Positions 1 to 7,189 of a stretch of DNA of 7,235 nucleotides are shown in pieces. Below the pieces are notes generated by a model. It had not been told where the DNA came from, ran no database searches, and saw only the letters and a list, made by a program, of their open reading frames with translations. Source of the stretch: Rhodanobacteraceae bacterium (GTDB taxonomy: Bacteria > Pseudomonadota > Gammaproteobacteria > Xanthomonadales > Rhodanobacteraceae); the NCBI GenBank assembly GCA_012270595.1, contig JAAXIA010000108.1, positions 1 through 7,235 on the forward strand. The letters are read 5' to 3'. The position numbers and the translations under genes were made by a program. Within the stretch, counting starts at the first letter, position 1. Each line of letters starts with the position of its first letter.

Positions 1-288
1 ACGATCAGCCAGACGTCGTGTCGACCTCATCCAGCGCTTGCCATGACGTAGTGCGTAACGAATCGCCGAGAGGCTTGGGAACATTTCCAGCAAGGCTGTT
101 TCCTCAACCGGGCGAACGTTGAAATCGCTTCCAATGGCTGCGGCAATGGCATTGTGGTTTTGGATAAGCAGCCGCTCTAAAGTACGTAAGCGCGTGGCCC
201 GAGTGCGCCAATCCGGCATCGGGCACTGCTTGCAAGCACCGCGCAAATGCTGCACGGTGGCGTTAAGATCGGAGACAGATGCGTTCAT
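1..288 (-). CDS. Aldehyde dehydrogenase, coniferyl-aldehyde-dehydrogenase type (N-terminal part, cut by window edge)
   Basis: Reading the minus strand from an ATG at 288-286 gives 96 codons without a stop, running off the left edge. The product begins MNASVSDLNATVQHLRGACK and continues with a run that fits the N-terminal helical segment of NAD(P)-dependent aldehyde dehydrogenases of the coniferyl aldehyde dehydrogenase group: an R-x-x-R-L-x-x-L-E-R-L-L stretch, a DF followed by R-P-V-E-E-T, then E-M-F-P-S-L-S-A-I-R-Y-A and K-R-W-M. These enzymes oxidise aromatic or long-chain aldehydes to acids in the cytoplasm. The cofactor-binding and catalytic regions, with the active-site Cys and Glu, lie outside the window, so activity and substrate cannot be judged. 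The frame stays open upstream, and a second in-frame ATG at 309-307 would add seven residues; family alignment favours the ATG at 288. The gene diverges from ctaA. The family call is fairly sure, the substrate is not. Confidence 0.8.
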   Translation of the reverse strand, partial: MNASVSDLNATVQHLRGACKQCPMPDWRTRATRLRTLERLLIQNHNAIAAAIGSDFNVRPVEETALLEMFPSLSAIRYALRHGKRWMRSTRRLADR

Positions 289-362
289 AAGTGAAATAAC
301 CGGTATCATTCTAGACGACACTTTATGCGCCCTCGGTGCTGGAAGTATAGCCTTCGCAGACA

Positions 363-389
363 TTGAAACGTCAGCGAAAGCAATAAAAT
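363..389 (+). promoter_or_regulatory. Candidate sigma-70 promoter for ctaA-cyoE
   Basis: TTGAAA at 363-368 and TAAAAT at 384-389 each match five of six consensus bases. They sit in the divergent gap about 35 bp before the ctaA ATG. The 15-bp spacer is shorter than the preferred 17, so this is only a candidate. Confidence 0.35.
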
Positions 390-424
390 CTAAACCGTTG
401 TGATCCGCGCAAGGTAATGTGCCG

Positions 425-1480
425 ATGTCCTACCGCCCATCCCGAATCCTACGAAACCTTTCGTTGTTTGCTGCCTTGTTCGCCTTTGGGCTGGTAATGT
501 TTGGTGCCTTTGTGCGCCTGTCCAATGCTGGTCTGTCTTGTCCGGACTGGCCGACCTGCTATGGCCAGGTGACCTGGCCCAAACTCACGCAGACGGTGGC
601 CAAAGCCGATACGAGATTCCCCAATCGTCCCTACGAAGCACACAAGGCATGGCGCGAACAGCTTCATCGCCTGCTGGCTGGCACGCTTGGCGTGCTCGTA
701 CTGGCCATGGCACTACTGGCTGCCTGGAAGCAACGCTGGGCACGCCTGGCGGTGATCGGCTCGGCGCTACTTGCTGTGGTGGGCGTGTCCCTCTACATGC
801 GTGGTGAACATATGTGGGCATCGATACTTGCGATACTTGCCATGGCACTACCCCTGTTCGCTGCCATGGGCCTTAAGCGGCCAGGAGCCTGGCGGATCAG
901 TCTCGTCATACTAAGCCTCATCATTTTCCAGGCAATGCTCGGCATGTGGACCGTCACACTTCTGCTCAAACCCATCGTGGTGCTCGGTCACCTGCTCGGC
1001 GGCATGACCAGCTTCGCCCTGCTCAGCTGGGTAGGCTTGCGCTATGCCGGTGTCGGAGCACACAGCGTTCATTATGCCGGACTACGCAAGGCCGTGATGG
1101 CTGGCATCATCCTGTTGGCATGCCAGATTGCTTTGGGTGGCTGGACCTCGGCCAACTACGCATCCCTGGCCTGCGGCTACGGTCCGAGTGCTTTCCCGCA
1201 ATGCCTGGGTCAGTGGTTACCTCCGACTGACTATCACCAGGGATTTATCTTATGGCGCAACCTGAAAGTGAGCTTCGAGGGTGGCATTCTGGATCAACCC
1301 GCACGCACGGCCATCCAGATGACACATCGCTTTGGCGCACTACTCCTATTTGCTTACCTGCTTGCACTGGCTTATGGACTGGTCAGGCGTGGGCTTCATC
1401 TGGAAGCTATCGCAATCACTCTAGTACGCTCGCACAAGTGTCGCTGCGTATCAGCAACGTGGTATTTGGTCTGCCATTAA
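425..1480 (+). CDS. ctaA: Heme A synthase (Cox15/CtaA family), main reading frame, C terminus lost to a frameshift
   Basis: This is an inner-membrane enzyme that oxidises the C8 methyl of heme O to a formyl group, giving heme A for aa3-type cytochrome oxidases. The frame shows the family's hydrophobic helices. It also shows two extracytoplasmic cysteine pairs (L-S-C-P-D-W-P-T-C near the N terminus and A-C-G-Y-G-P-S-A-F-P-Q-C later) and three of the four heme-ligand histidines: EQLHRLLAGT, VVLGHLLGGM and QMTHRFGALL. The natural C terminus with the fourth histidine is found in another frame (1426-1602), so this frame ends in a spurious tail (…RSHKCRCVSATWYLVCH) at 1480. Joined, the protein would be about 392 residues, normal for the family. 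The ATG at 425 is preferred because AAGG at 411-414 lies 10 bases before it. A GTG at 419 in the same frame would add two residues but is only 4 bases from AAGG. cyoE follows directly. Confidence 0.9.
   Translation: MSYRPSRILRNLSLFAALFAFGLVMFGAFVRLSNAGLSCPDWPTCYGQVTWPKLTQTVAKADTRFPNRPYEAHKAWREQLHRLLAGTLGVLVLAMALLAAWKQRWARLAVIGSALLAVVGVSLYMRGEHMWASILAILAMALPLFAAMGLKRPGAWRISLVILSLIIFQAMLGMWTVTLLLKPIVVLGHLLGGMTSFALLSWVGLRYAGVGAHSVHYAGLRKAVMAGIILLACQIALGGWTSANYASLACGYGPSAFPQCLGQWLPPTDYHQGFILWRNLKVSFEGGILDQPARTAIQMTHRFGALLLFAYLLALAYGLVRRGLHLEAIAITLVRSHKCRCVSATWYLVCH
822..839 (+). repeat. Perfect 9-bp tandem duplication inside ctaA
   Basis: CGATACTTG occurs twice in a row. It is in frame and encodes the repeated I-L-A-I-L-A in a membrane helix, so it leaves the reading frame intact. 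It is probably a small slippage event. Confidence 0.8.
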
Positions 1481-1602
1481 CCGTAGCAACCCTGCATAAC
1501 GGTTGTGCCGCACTATTACTGTTTACCCTGGTGTGGAGCCTGGCACGTACCCAACCACATCACGCGAGACGAATGTTCGACCAACTGATACCCCACGCAT
1601 GA
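1426..1602 (+). pseudogene. ctaA: Displaced C-terminal part of heme A synthase
   Basis: This frame, offset from the main ctaA frame, encodes TLAQVSLRISNVVFGLPL and then [18 protein letters not shown], ending with TGA at 1600-1602. This is the typical end of Cox15/CtaA: the last two membrane helices with the fourth heme-ligand histidine (the H of L-H-N). Inserting one base near 1427 would fuse it to the upstream frame as I-T-L-V-x-L-A-Q-V-S-L, an uninterrupted family-like helix. The simplest reading is a one-base deletion in the genome or a base-calling error. No slippery heptamer or downstream structure suggesting programmed frameshifting is evident. The fragment has no start of its own, and its stop overlaps the cyoE start (ATGA), which supports it as the true end of ctaA. 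Confidence 0.85.
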
Positions 1603-2459
1603 GCCAGATGAGCGAATATTTCCAGCTCACCAAGCCCCGGGTCGTGATGCTGCTGGTGTTCTGCGCGGTGATCGGCATGTTCTTGGCCGTACCGGGCATA
1701 CCTCCATGGCGCGCACTACTTTTCGGCACCTTGGGGATCTGGCTGGCCTCCGGCTCCGCCGCCGCGTTCAATCACCTGATCGACGAACGCATCGACAAAC
1801 TCATGGCGCGTACCGCCCGCCGTCCACTGGCAACCGGACAACTAAAACCACACCAGGTACTGATTTTTGCAAGTTTTCTGGGTACCGCCTCCATGCTGGT
1901 GCTGGCTTTGCTGGTGAATGTGTTGACTGCTGTGCTCAGCTTCGCCGGCCTGATTGGTTACGCACTGGTCTATACCGCTTACCTTAAACATGCAACACCA
2001 CAAAATATTGTGATCGGTGGCCTGGCTGGTGCCATACCGCCGCTACTGGGCTGGACCGCCGTCACCGGCGCCATGCATCCGTTTGCCTTGCAGCTGTGTC
2101 TGATTATCTTCGTGTGGACACCTCCTCATTTCTGGGCACTGGCCATTTTTCGTCGCGACGACTACGCGCGCGCTGGCGTACCCATGCTACCCGTCACACA
2201 TGGCGTGCCCCACACGCGCAAACAGATACTGTTTTATACCCTGGCCCTGGTGATAACAAGCCTGCTGCCAGCCATCTACGGCTACAGCGGTCGGCTATAT
2301 ACGGTCGGCGCAAGCGTGCTCGGTGCTGGATTTATCTATTACGCGATTCGCCTTCTTAATCCGCCAGATGACTACTTCGCCATGCGCGTATTCAAGTACT
2401 CGGTGAAATATCTGACCATGCTGTTTGCCTTATTGCTTCTCGATCATTGGCTAAAATAA
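1599..2459 (+). CDS. cyoE: Heme O synthase (protoheme IX farnesyltransferase)
   Basis: This UbiA-family inner-membrane prenyltransferase transfers a farnesyl group to heme B to make heme O, the substrate of the ctaA product. The 286-residue length is close to the family norm. The N terminus [15 protein letters not shown] is typical. The first polyprenyl-diphosphate/Mg site is N58-H-L-I-D62-E-R-I-D66 followed by M-A-R-T-A-R-R-P-L. The second conserved region is [14 protein letters not shown] around residues 185-198. The rest is a series of hydrophobic helices, including W-T-P-P-H-F-W-A-L. The start at 1599 overlaps the ctaA stop as ATGA, implying translational coupling. An ATG at 1608 is the alternative and would drop three residues. 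The frame is open further upstream, but that part overlaps ctaA and does not resemble the family. The frame and motifs are intact, so cyoE looks functional even though ctaA is interrupted. Confidence 0.96.
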   Translation: MSQMSEYFQLTKPRVVMLLVFCAVIGMFLAVPGIPPWRALLFGTLGIWLASGSAAAFNHLIDERIDKLMARTARRPLATGQLKPHQVLIFASFLGTASMLVLALLVNVLTAVLSFAGLIGYALVYTAYLKHATPQNIVIGGLAGAIPPLLGWTAVTGAMHPFALQLCLIIFVWTPPHFWALAIFRRDDYARAGVPMLPVTHGVPHTRKQILFYTLALVITSLLPAIYGYSGRLYTVGASVLGAGFIYYAIRLLNPPDDYFAMRVFKYSVKYLTMLFALLLLDHWLK

Positions 2460-2784
2460 AAGCGTTCATACACTACGGCAATCGATCAAGCCTTGTGCCG
2501 GGCATTCAGATGAGATCTGGACACGTTTGGCACTTTTGTCATCCATGACCCGCATGAGTACCTAACCTCGTCACCCTGTCGATGGGTTTTTATGCGAAAA
2601 CTTTAACAAAACTAATATAAGGATCGAACAGGCCTCAACAGCTCCGCAGGCACTTAAGGTTATTACTGGAGAAAACCTGGCACCCAGACTCATGGAAAAC
2701 GGCAAACGCTTGCCCAACACCCACCCATAGCTCACCCATCTCACCTTACTGATCTTGCTTACCTCGGAAGATTTTGAACAGGTT
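2460..2784. other. Intergenic region between convergent cyoE and msrB, no supported gene
   Basis: No RNA gene, mobile element or family-like coding sequence is recognisable in these 325 bases. It is visibly richer in A and T in its middle part (about 2585-2625) than the flanking genes. One plus-strand frame (2566-2730) is open for 54 codons but has no ATG or GTG start before an ATG at 2692, so it is not called. The region should hold the terminators of cyoE and msrB; only a weak candidate is visible. Confidence 0.6.
2573..2591 (+). terminator. Weak candidate rho-independent terminator downstream of cyoE
   Basis: ACCC at 2573-2576 can pair with GGGT at 2584-2587 around a seven-base loop, and the stem runs into five T residues (2587-2591). 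The stem is only four pairs long and starts 113 bp after the cyoE stop, so the call is tentative. Confidence 0.25.
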
Positions 2785-3198
2785 CTAACGGCTCGGTATA
2801 AAATCAAGCGCCAACGAATTAATGCAATAACGCAAACCCGTCGGTGGCGGACCATCGTTAAACAAGTGACCCAAGTGTGACTGACAATGGGCGCAACGTA
2901 CTTCAGTTCGCGGCAAATCCAGCGTGTGATCCTGGTGCAGGCTCACCGCTGCAGGTTGCACCGTCTGGAAGAAGCTTGGCCAGCCCGTTCCCGAATCAAA
3001 CTTGGCTTGCGAGGCGAACAATCCGCATCGGCAGGCAGCGCACACATACATGCCTGCGGCCGTATGCCGGTACCAACGTCCGCTAAACGGGGCTTCCGTC
3101 GCCGAACAGCGGCATACGGCGTATTGCTCCTGGCTAAGCTCAGCTTTCCACTGCGCATCCGTCCTGGAACCCAATGGAGACTGAAAAACAGGTTTCAT
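2785..3198 (-). CDS. msrB: Peptide-methionine (R)-S-oxide reductase MsrB
   Basis: This enzyme reduces the R epimer of methionine sulfoxide in proteins, a repair step after oxidative damage. The 137-residue product has the single SelR/MsrB domain. It contains F-S-G-R-W at 38-42, zinc-type pairs C53-A-A-C56 and C102-A-H-C105, F-D-S-G-T-G-W-P-S-F at 67-76, H-L-G-H-L-F-N-D-G-P at 108-117, and R-Y-C125-I-N-S with C125 the expected catalytic cysteine. Thr71 occupies the place where many MsrBs (S-G-C-G-W-P-S-F) carry the recycling cysteine; C29 and C31 near the N terminus are possible substitutes. There is no signal peptide, so the enzyme should be cytoplasmic. The chosen start has GAGA seven bases upstream and gives the normal length. 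The frame is open further upstream, with an ATG twelve codons earlier, but that extension overlaps the lptD promoter region and lacks family similarity. The gene stands alone, convergent with cyoE and divergent from lptD. Confidence 0.95.
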   Translation of the reverse strand: MKPVFQSPLGSRTDAQWKAELSQEQYAVCRCSATEAPFSGRWYRHTAAGMYVCAACRCGLFASQAKFDSGTGWPSFFQTVQPAAVSLHQDHTLDLPRTEVRCAHCQSHLGHLFNDGPPPTGLRYCINSLALDFIPSR

Positions 3199-3291
3199 GG
3201 CACATTCTCGCGAAGATAAAATAGCCATCTTCTGTAGCCGCAAAGGCCGTTCTGCTAGTTTACTGCCTATTTTTGTGAATAAATCACTCTC
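3199..3291. promoter_or_regulatory. Divergent promoter region of msrB and lptD
   Basis: These 93 bases separate the msrB start from the lptD start, so both genes must be transcribed from here or from inside the neighbouring gene. AT-rich stretches at 3217-3224 and 3268-3284 could hold -10 elements, but no pair of well-spaced -35/-10 boxes or a sigma-E-type motif stands out. Confidence 0.45.
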
Positions 3292-5706
3292 GTGACACCC
3301 ACCTATCGTCTTCTGTCCCCTCGTCGTCTCCTGACAATCAGCGCTATGGCGATCTTGATTGGTACACAAGCAGAGACCGCCAGTGGCCATCAACATCGTT
3401 ACGAACCTGCGGCCAATCGCACGGGGATGACCTGTCCATTAGGCACTTTGATCTACCCGCCCAAAGCAAACCCTTCCACTTTGTGCCATCCGCGCGCCTT
3501 GCTGGCATTCTATGACCCTTCTTTACCACAAAATACGATGCAACGGGAAACGGCAAAAACCTACATCCAAGCCCGGTACGTGAGCAGTGTCCACCCGGGT
3601 ATCTACCTATTGTCAGGCCAGGCAAAAATAACGCGTGCCGATCAGCAAATACAGGCCAAGCACATCAACTATAACGAACAAACGACCACAGTCAGCGCCC
3701 GCGGTAATGTGCGCTATCAGCAGGCAGGCGAACTGCTTCGCGCCGACCGCTTCAAGGGCAGCACCAAAAAAGGCCATGGACTGGCCGAAGGCAAGGTTCG
3801 CTTCCAGATGCTAAAGTCTCACGGCAACGGCAGTGCCACGCGTGCGCAGCTATTCGACACCATGCACAGCCACTATAGCCAGGTCAGCTACTCCACTTGC
3901 GACATTGGTCACCATCTGTGGGAGATCCGCGCCAAATCACTAAGCCTCGACAAAACAAGCGGCCGCGGCGTGGCACGTAACGCCACTATGCGCCTGGCTA
4001 AGATTCCCTTCCTGTACCTACCCTACTTGAGCTTTCCAATCAACAAACGACGTATGAGCGGATGGCTCTACCCAAGCTTTGGACACACCTCACGTGGGGG
4101 ATACCTGTTCGGCATACCCTACTACCTGAACCTGGCGGCCAATGCCGATGCCACCCTGGAGCCGCGCCTATACTCAAAGCGCGGTGCCATGTTGGCAGGT
4201 CAAGCGCGCTACCTGTTTTCTGACAGCAACGGGCAACTGGACTTCAGTTATCTGGCCAAGGATCGCTTTGACGATAGTCGTTTATCCTCCTCAGCCGTAT
4301 CCACACGAGGCCGCCAACGCTGGCTGCTGAAATACTATCAGCATAACAATCTTTGGCCAGGCTGGTCATTCAGTACCGCCATTGAACGCGCATCAGACCA
4401 CAACTACCTACACGACTTTGGCCACGACCTTCACACCGTTTCCACCGGCATGCTAGTCTCCAACGCCTACCTTTACGGCGGCGACAAGAACTGGAGCGCT
4501 TCACTCGGCCTGGAAAACTATCAGAACGTTGACCCATCACTACCCGATAGCGTGGTGCCCTACCGTCGCTGGCCAAACGCTACACTCAAACTGCACCTCC
4601 CCTTGAGCCGCTGGTTCGAAATCAGCCTGCGCAGCCAAGCCACGGCCTTCCGTAAACACGGCGCAGTACAAGGCGACCGTTTCGATCTCTATCCCTATCT
4701 GGATGCTTATTTCCAGGGGGCCTCCTGGTTTGTTCATCCGCGTTTCGCCTGGCGTTACACCACCTACCAACTGGCATCAGGTTACACACACTACGGTTAT
4801 GACGGTCCAATTGTTAACAACCAGGTACCAGTTTTCAGGAAGCGTCACCATCAGCGCTCGCTACCCATCGCCAGTCTCGACAATGGCCTGGTCTTTGAAC
4901 GCGATGCCGTGCTACTGGGCCAGCACTACACGCAAACACTGGAGCCGCGCCTGTACTACCTGTACGTGCCTTACCGCAGACAGAACAACCTGCCGCTGTT
5001 TGATACCGGTGAGATGTCGTTTGACTATTGGCAAATGTTCTCGCCAAACAGCTACTCCGGTGCTGATCGCCAGATGAATGCCAACAATCTGACTACTGCC
5101 ATCACCACCCGTCTGCTTGATTCTACCGGTTTAGAACACTTATCACTGAGCCTTGGACAAGTTCACTACTTCACCCCGCAACGGGTGACACTCAACGGAA
5201 CCGGTATCCCCCACTTTTCCAGCTCCAGTTACGTCATGGAATTAGGCTCACGGCTGAATCGCAACTGGCGTCTGAAAAGCAGCTACCAATGGGATCCTCA
5301 TACACGCAAGACCCGCATGGGTACCATGGAACTGCAACATCGCCTTGGTACCGACGGCGTGCTTAATTTTTCTTACCGTTTCCGGCGCAACTTGCTTAAA
5401 CAATTCGGCTCGTCCATAGCTTATCCACTCTCCGAGCGCTGGCACCTGCTCGGTTACTGGACCTATTCAGCCAAAAGCCGACGCATGGTGACGGCGGCAG
5501 CCGGTTTCCAGTACGAAGGCTGCTGTATGAAACTCAGTCTGCTGGGACGCCATTATGTGACCGGCTATGACAGCTTGACAGATGCCACAAAAACGCGGCC
5601 AGGCACCAGTAATGCCGTCATGTTCGAGCTGGAATTTAAAGGCATAGGCACTTTAAACGCTCAAACAGAGAGCAAGTTGCGGCGTGCTATTCTTGGCTAC
5701 CAGTAA
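3292..5706 (+). CDS. lptD: LPS-assembly outer membrane protein LptD
   Basis: LptD forms, with the lipoprotein LptE, the outer-membrane translocon that inserts lipopolysaccharide into the outer leaflet. The 804-residue product starts with a signal peptide (basic R-R at 11-12, hydrophobic core about 13-25, A-x-A-like site near 27-30). An OstA/LptA-like periplasmic domain follows at roughly 88-190, then the C-terminal beta-barrel, which ends L-R-R-A-I-L-G-Y-Q. Family hallmarks include Y-S-T-C-D at 200-204, F-L-Y-L-P-Y-L-S-F-P, R-R-M-S-G-W-L-Y-P-S-F-G and L-E-P-R-L-Y. Cysteines C48 and C65, C203 and the adjacent C744-C745 match the arrangement needed for the two inter-domain disulfides known in E. 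coli LptD. Translation starts at GTG 3292. An in-frame TAA at 3280-3282 rules out a longer protein, and the only later option, ATG 3346, would remove the basic n-region. No clear Shine-Dalgarno sequence precedes the GTG. surA follows after 42 bp. Confidence 0.97.
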   Translation: MTPTYRLLSPRRLLTISAMAILIGTQAETASGHQHRYEPAANRTGMTCPLGTLIYPPKANPSTLCHPRALLAFYDPSLPQNTMQRETAKTYIQARYVSSVHPGIYLLSGQAKITRADQQIQAKHINYNEQTTTVSARGNVRYQQAGELLRADRFKGSTKKGHGLAEGKVRFQMLKSHGNGSATRAQLFDTMHSHYSQVSYSTCDIGHHLWEIRAKSLSLDKTSGRGVARNATMRLAKIPFLYLPYLSFPINKRRMSGWLYPSFGHTSRGGYLFGIPYYLNLAANADATLEPRLYSKRGAMLAGQARYLFSDSNGQLDFSYLAKDRFDDSRLSSSAVSTRGRQRWLLKYYQHNNLWPGWSFSTAIERASDHNYLHDFGHDLHTVSTGMLVSNAYLYGGDKNWSASLGLENYQNVDPSLPDSVVPYRRWPNATLKLHLPLSRWFEISLRSQATAFRKHGAVQGDRFDLYPYLDAYFQGASWFVHPRFAWRYTTYQLASGYTHYGYDGPIVNNQVPVFRKRHHQRSLPIASLDNGLVFERDAVLLGQHYTQTLEPRLYYLYVPYRRQNNLPLFDTGEMSFDYWQMFSPNSYSGADRQMNANNLTTAITTRLLDSTGLEHLSLSLGQVHYFTPQRVTLNGTGIPHFSSSSYVMELGSRLNRNWRLKSSYQWDPHTRKTRMGTMELQHRLGTDGVLNFSYRFRRNLLKQFGSSIAYPLSERWHLLGYWTYSAKSRRMVTAAAGFQYEGCCMKLSLLGRHYVTGYDSLTDATKTRPGTSNAVMFELEFKGIGTLNAQTESKLRRAILGYQ

Positions 5707-5748
5707 ACTTATACTCTCGCCAGCACGACTCAAGGCCATTTTAAGATC

Positions 5749-7164
5749 ATGAAGTCAACCTCTGCCCTACTCTTACCCTCTGCCCTACTTTTATTAGTAG
5801 TCGCATGCACGCATGCGCAGAAGCAAACCACAACGACATCCAGCCTACCTCCCCAGGGCGTGCAGCCGACAGAAGAGTTATTGCCGCACAAATCCTTATC
5901 TGTCTCGCACCAGCATCAGTCGCAAAAGACGCGCATGCTTGACCGCATCATAGCAATCGTTGAGGACGGGGTTATTTTGCAAAGCGATCTGGACCGGGCG
6001 GTAAGTACCGTAAAAAAACAGTATGCGGCGCGCCCCGATCAGCTACCACCGCCAAAACTATTGCAACAACAGGTGCTCAGGCACCTCATTCTAACCAAAC
6101 TGCAACTAGAACGCGCCAAGAATCAGGGCATTCAGGTTTCCAGCCAGGAGGTAGACCGGGCCGAGCGCATCGTAGCGCAAAAAAATCATATGACTCTCGA
6201 TCAACTCATCGCGGCTGTACAGCGACTCGGACAAAACCACAAAGCATTTCGCCAACAGCTACACGACCAGCTAATGGTGCAGAAGCTACGCCGCCAGGTA
6301 GTGCAAAGTTCTGTTTCAGTCACCGACAGTGAGGTCAATAATCTTCTCAACAACCCTGGCTACAAGGCCACGGAAGTGCATCTGGCACACATTGACATCA
6401 GTCTTCCCAGCGGCGCAAATGCCGCCGACATCCAGACAGCTGCGGCCAAAGCCAAAGCAGCCATCGACGCCATCCATGGAGGTATGGATTTCAAGGCTGC
6501 CGCCGCACGCTATTCCAGTGCGCCCGATGCGCTCAGTGGCGGCAATCTGGGATGGCGTCACATAAACGCCATCCCAGCGGCCTTCGTCAACACACTAAGC
6601 CACATGAAAGTCGGCAACATCAGCCCAGTGTTACGCGGACCTACGGGTTTTCATATCATCAAGCTAATTGCCAAACGCAAGCCCCCCAGACACATCGTCA
6701 CCCAGTTCCATGCCCTGCATATCCTGATTAAACCCAACGATTTGCTATCCATGCAACAGGCGCATAAAAAAGCGTTATCTCTCTATGATCGTATTGTCCA
6801 TCAACATGCTTCCTTCACTGCCTTGGCCAAGGAATATTCCGATGACGACACTACCGCCAACGACGGTGGCGACATGGGGTGGTTCCAGCCTGATGCATGG
6901 GGGCAGGCTATCGGCCAGAAGATTGTGCAGCTAAAAGATGGTGGCGTTTCACAACCGTTCCAAACCACCGAAGGCTGGCATCTTCTCAAGCGATTGGGCA
7001 CACGCCGCCGTGACTTCACTGAAGAAATCGCACGCAACGAAGCCCGTCAGGCCATTGGCAAACGTAAGGCAGAGCAAGCCTACAACAGCTACCTGCGTGA
7101 CCTTCGTTCCAGCGCCTATGTGAAAATCCTGGTGCGTACACTCGCAGCAGGGCGGACCTCATGA
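5749..7164 (+). CDS. surA: Periplasmic chaperone / peptidyl-prolyl isomerase SurA, with lipobox-like signal
   Basis: SurA escorts unfolded outer-membrane proteins, LptD among them, through the periplasm to the BAM complex. The 471-residue protein has the SurA_N chaperone region from about 63 (M-L-D-R-I-I-A-I-V-E-D-G-V-I-L-Q-S-D-L) to 205. Two parvulin (PPIC) domains follow: about 208-310, with G-G-N-L-G-W-R, G-P-T-G-F-H-I-I-K-L, and about 318-418, with L-H-I-L-I-K, Y-S-D-D, G-G-D-M-G-W-F, T-T-E-G-W-H-L-L. The C-terminal helix A-R-N-E-A-R-Q-A-I…A-Y-N-S-Y-L-R-D-L-R completes the chaperone core. The N terminus is unusual: the hydrophobic core ends L-V-V-A-C20, which fits a lipoprotein box, and a Thr/Ser/Gln/His-rich linker of about 40 residues precedes the core. 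Cleavage by signal peptidase I after T-H-A (residue 23) is the alternative. ATG 5749 is chosen because it gives the signal peptide; its ribosome site is weak. The stop overlaps an ATG (ATGA at 7161-7164). Confidence 0.96.
   Translation: MKSTSALLLPSALLLLVVACTHAQKQTTTTSSLPPQGVQPTEELLPHKSLSVSHQHQSQKTRMLDRIIAIVEDGVILQSDLDRAVSTVKKQYAARPDQLPPPKLLQQQVLRHLILTKLQLERAKNQGIQVSSQEVDRAERIVAQKNHMTLDQLIAAVQRLGQNHKAFRQQLHDQLMVQKLRRQVVQSSVSVTDSEVNNLLNNPGYKATEVHLAHIDISLPSGANAADIQTAAAKAKAAIDAIHGGMDFKAAAARYSSAPDALSGGNLGWRHINAIPAAFVNTLSHMKVGNISPVLRGPTGFHIIKLIAKRKPPRHIVTQFHALHILIKPNDLLSMQQAHKKALSLYDRIVHQHASFTALAKEYSDDDTTANDGGDMGWFQPDAWGQAIGQKIVQLKDGGVSQPFQTTEGWHLLKRLGTRRRDFTEEIARNEARQAIGKRKAEQAYNSYLRDLRSSAYVKILVRTLAAGRTS
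5759..5794 (+). repeat. Two 18-bp tandem units in the surA signal-peptide region
   Basis: Unit one (5759-5776) and unit two (5777-5794) are identical at 16 of 18 positions, sharing CCTCTGCCCTACT and TTA. They encode the repeated S-A-L-L-L-P / S-A-L-L-L-L that forms most of the hydrophobic core of the signal peptide. The duplication is in frame. Confidence 0.85.
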
Positions 7165-7189
7165 TGCCTGACAAGAATATGTCACAAAC

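Noticed and set aside
119..403. Plus-strand open frame of 94 codons
   Set aside because: It is antisense to the aldehyde dehydrogenase start, which has clear family similarity, and its own product resembles nothing.
1421..1440. Programmed ribosomal frameshifting as the cause of the ctaA split
   Set aside because: No slippery heptamer, internal Shine-Dalgarno stimulator or obvious stem follows the junction; family knowledge gives no precedent, so deletion or read error is simpler.
1503..1598. Upstream extension of the cyoE reading frame
   Set aside because: The extension overlaps the true C terminus of ctaA and has no heme O synthase similarity; the family N terminus begins at 1599 or 1608, and the ATGA overlap supports 1599.
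2761..2785. GAACAGGTTC palindrome just after the msrB stop as its terminator
   Set aside because: The stem is four pairs with a two-base loop and no T-run follows on the minus strand.
2571..2855. Minus-strand open frame of 94 codons overlapping the 3' end of msrB
   Set aside because: Part of it is a shadow of msrB in another frame and the rest lies in intergenic DNA; there is no family-like motif.
3199..3396. Upstream extension of the msrB reading frame
   Set aside because: It would run through the divergent promoter region into lptD, lacks MsrB similarity and gives a protein well above family length.
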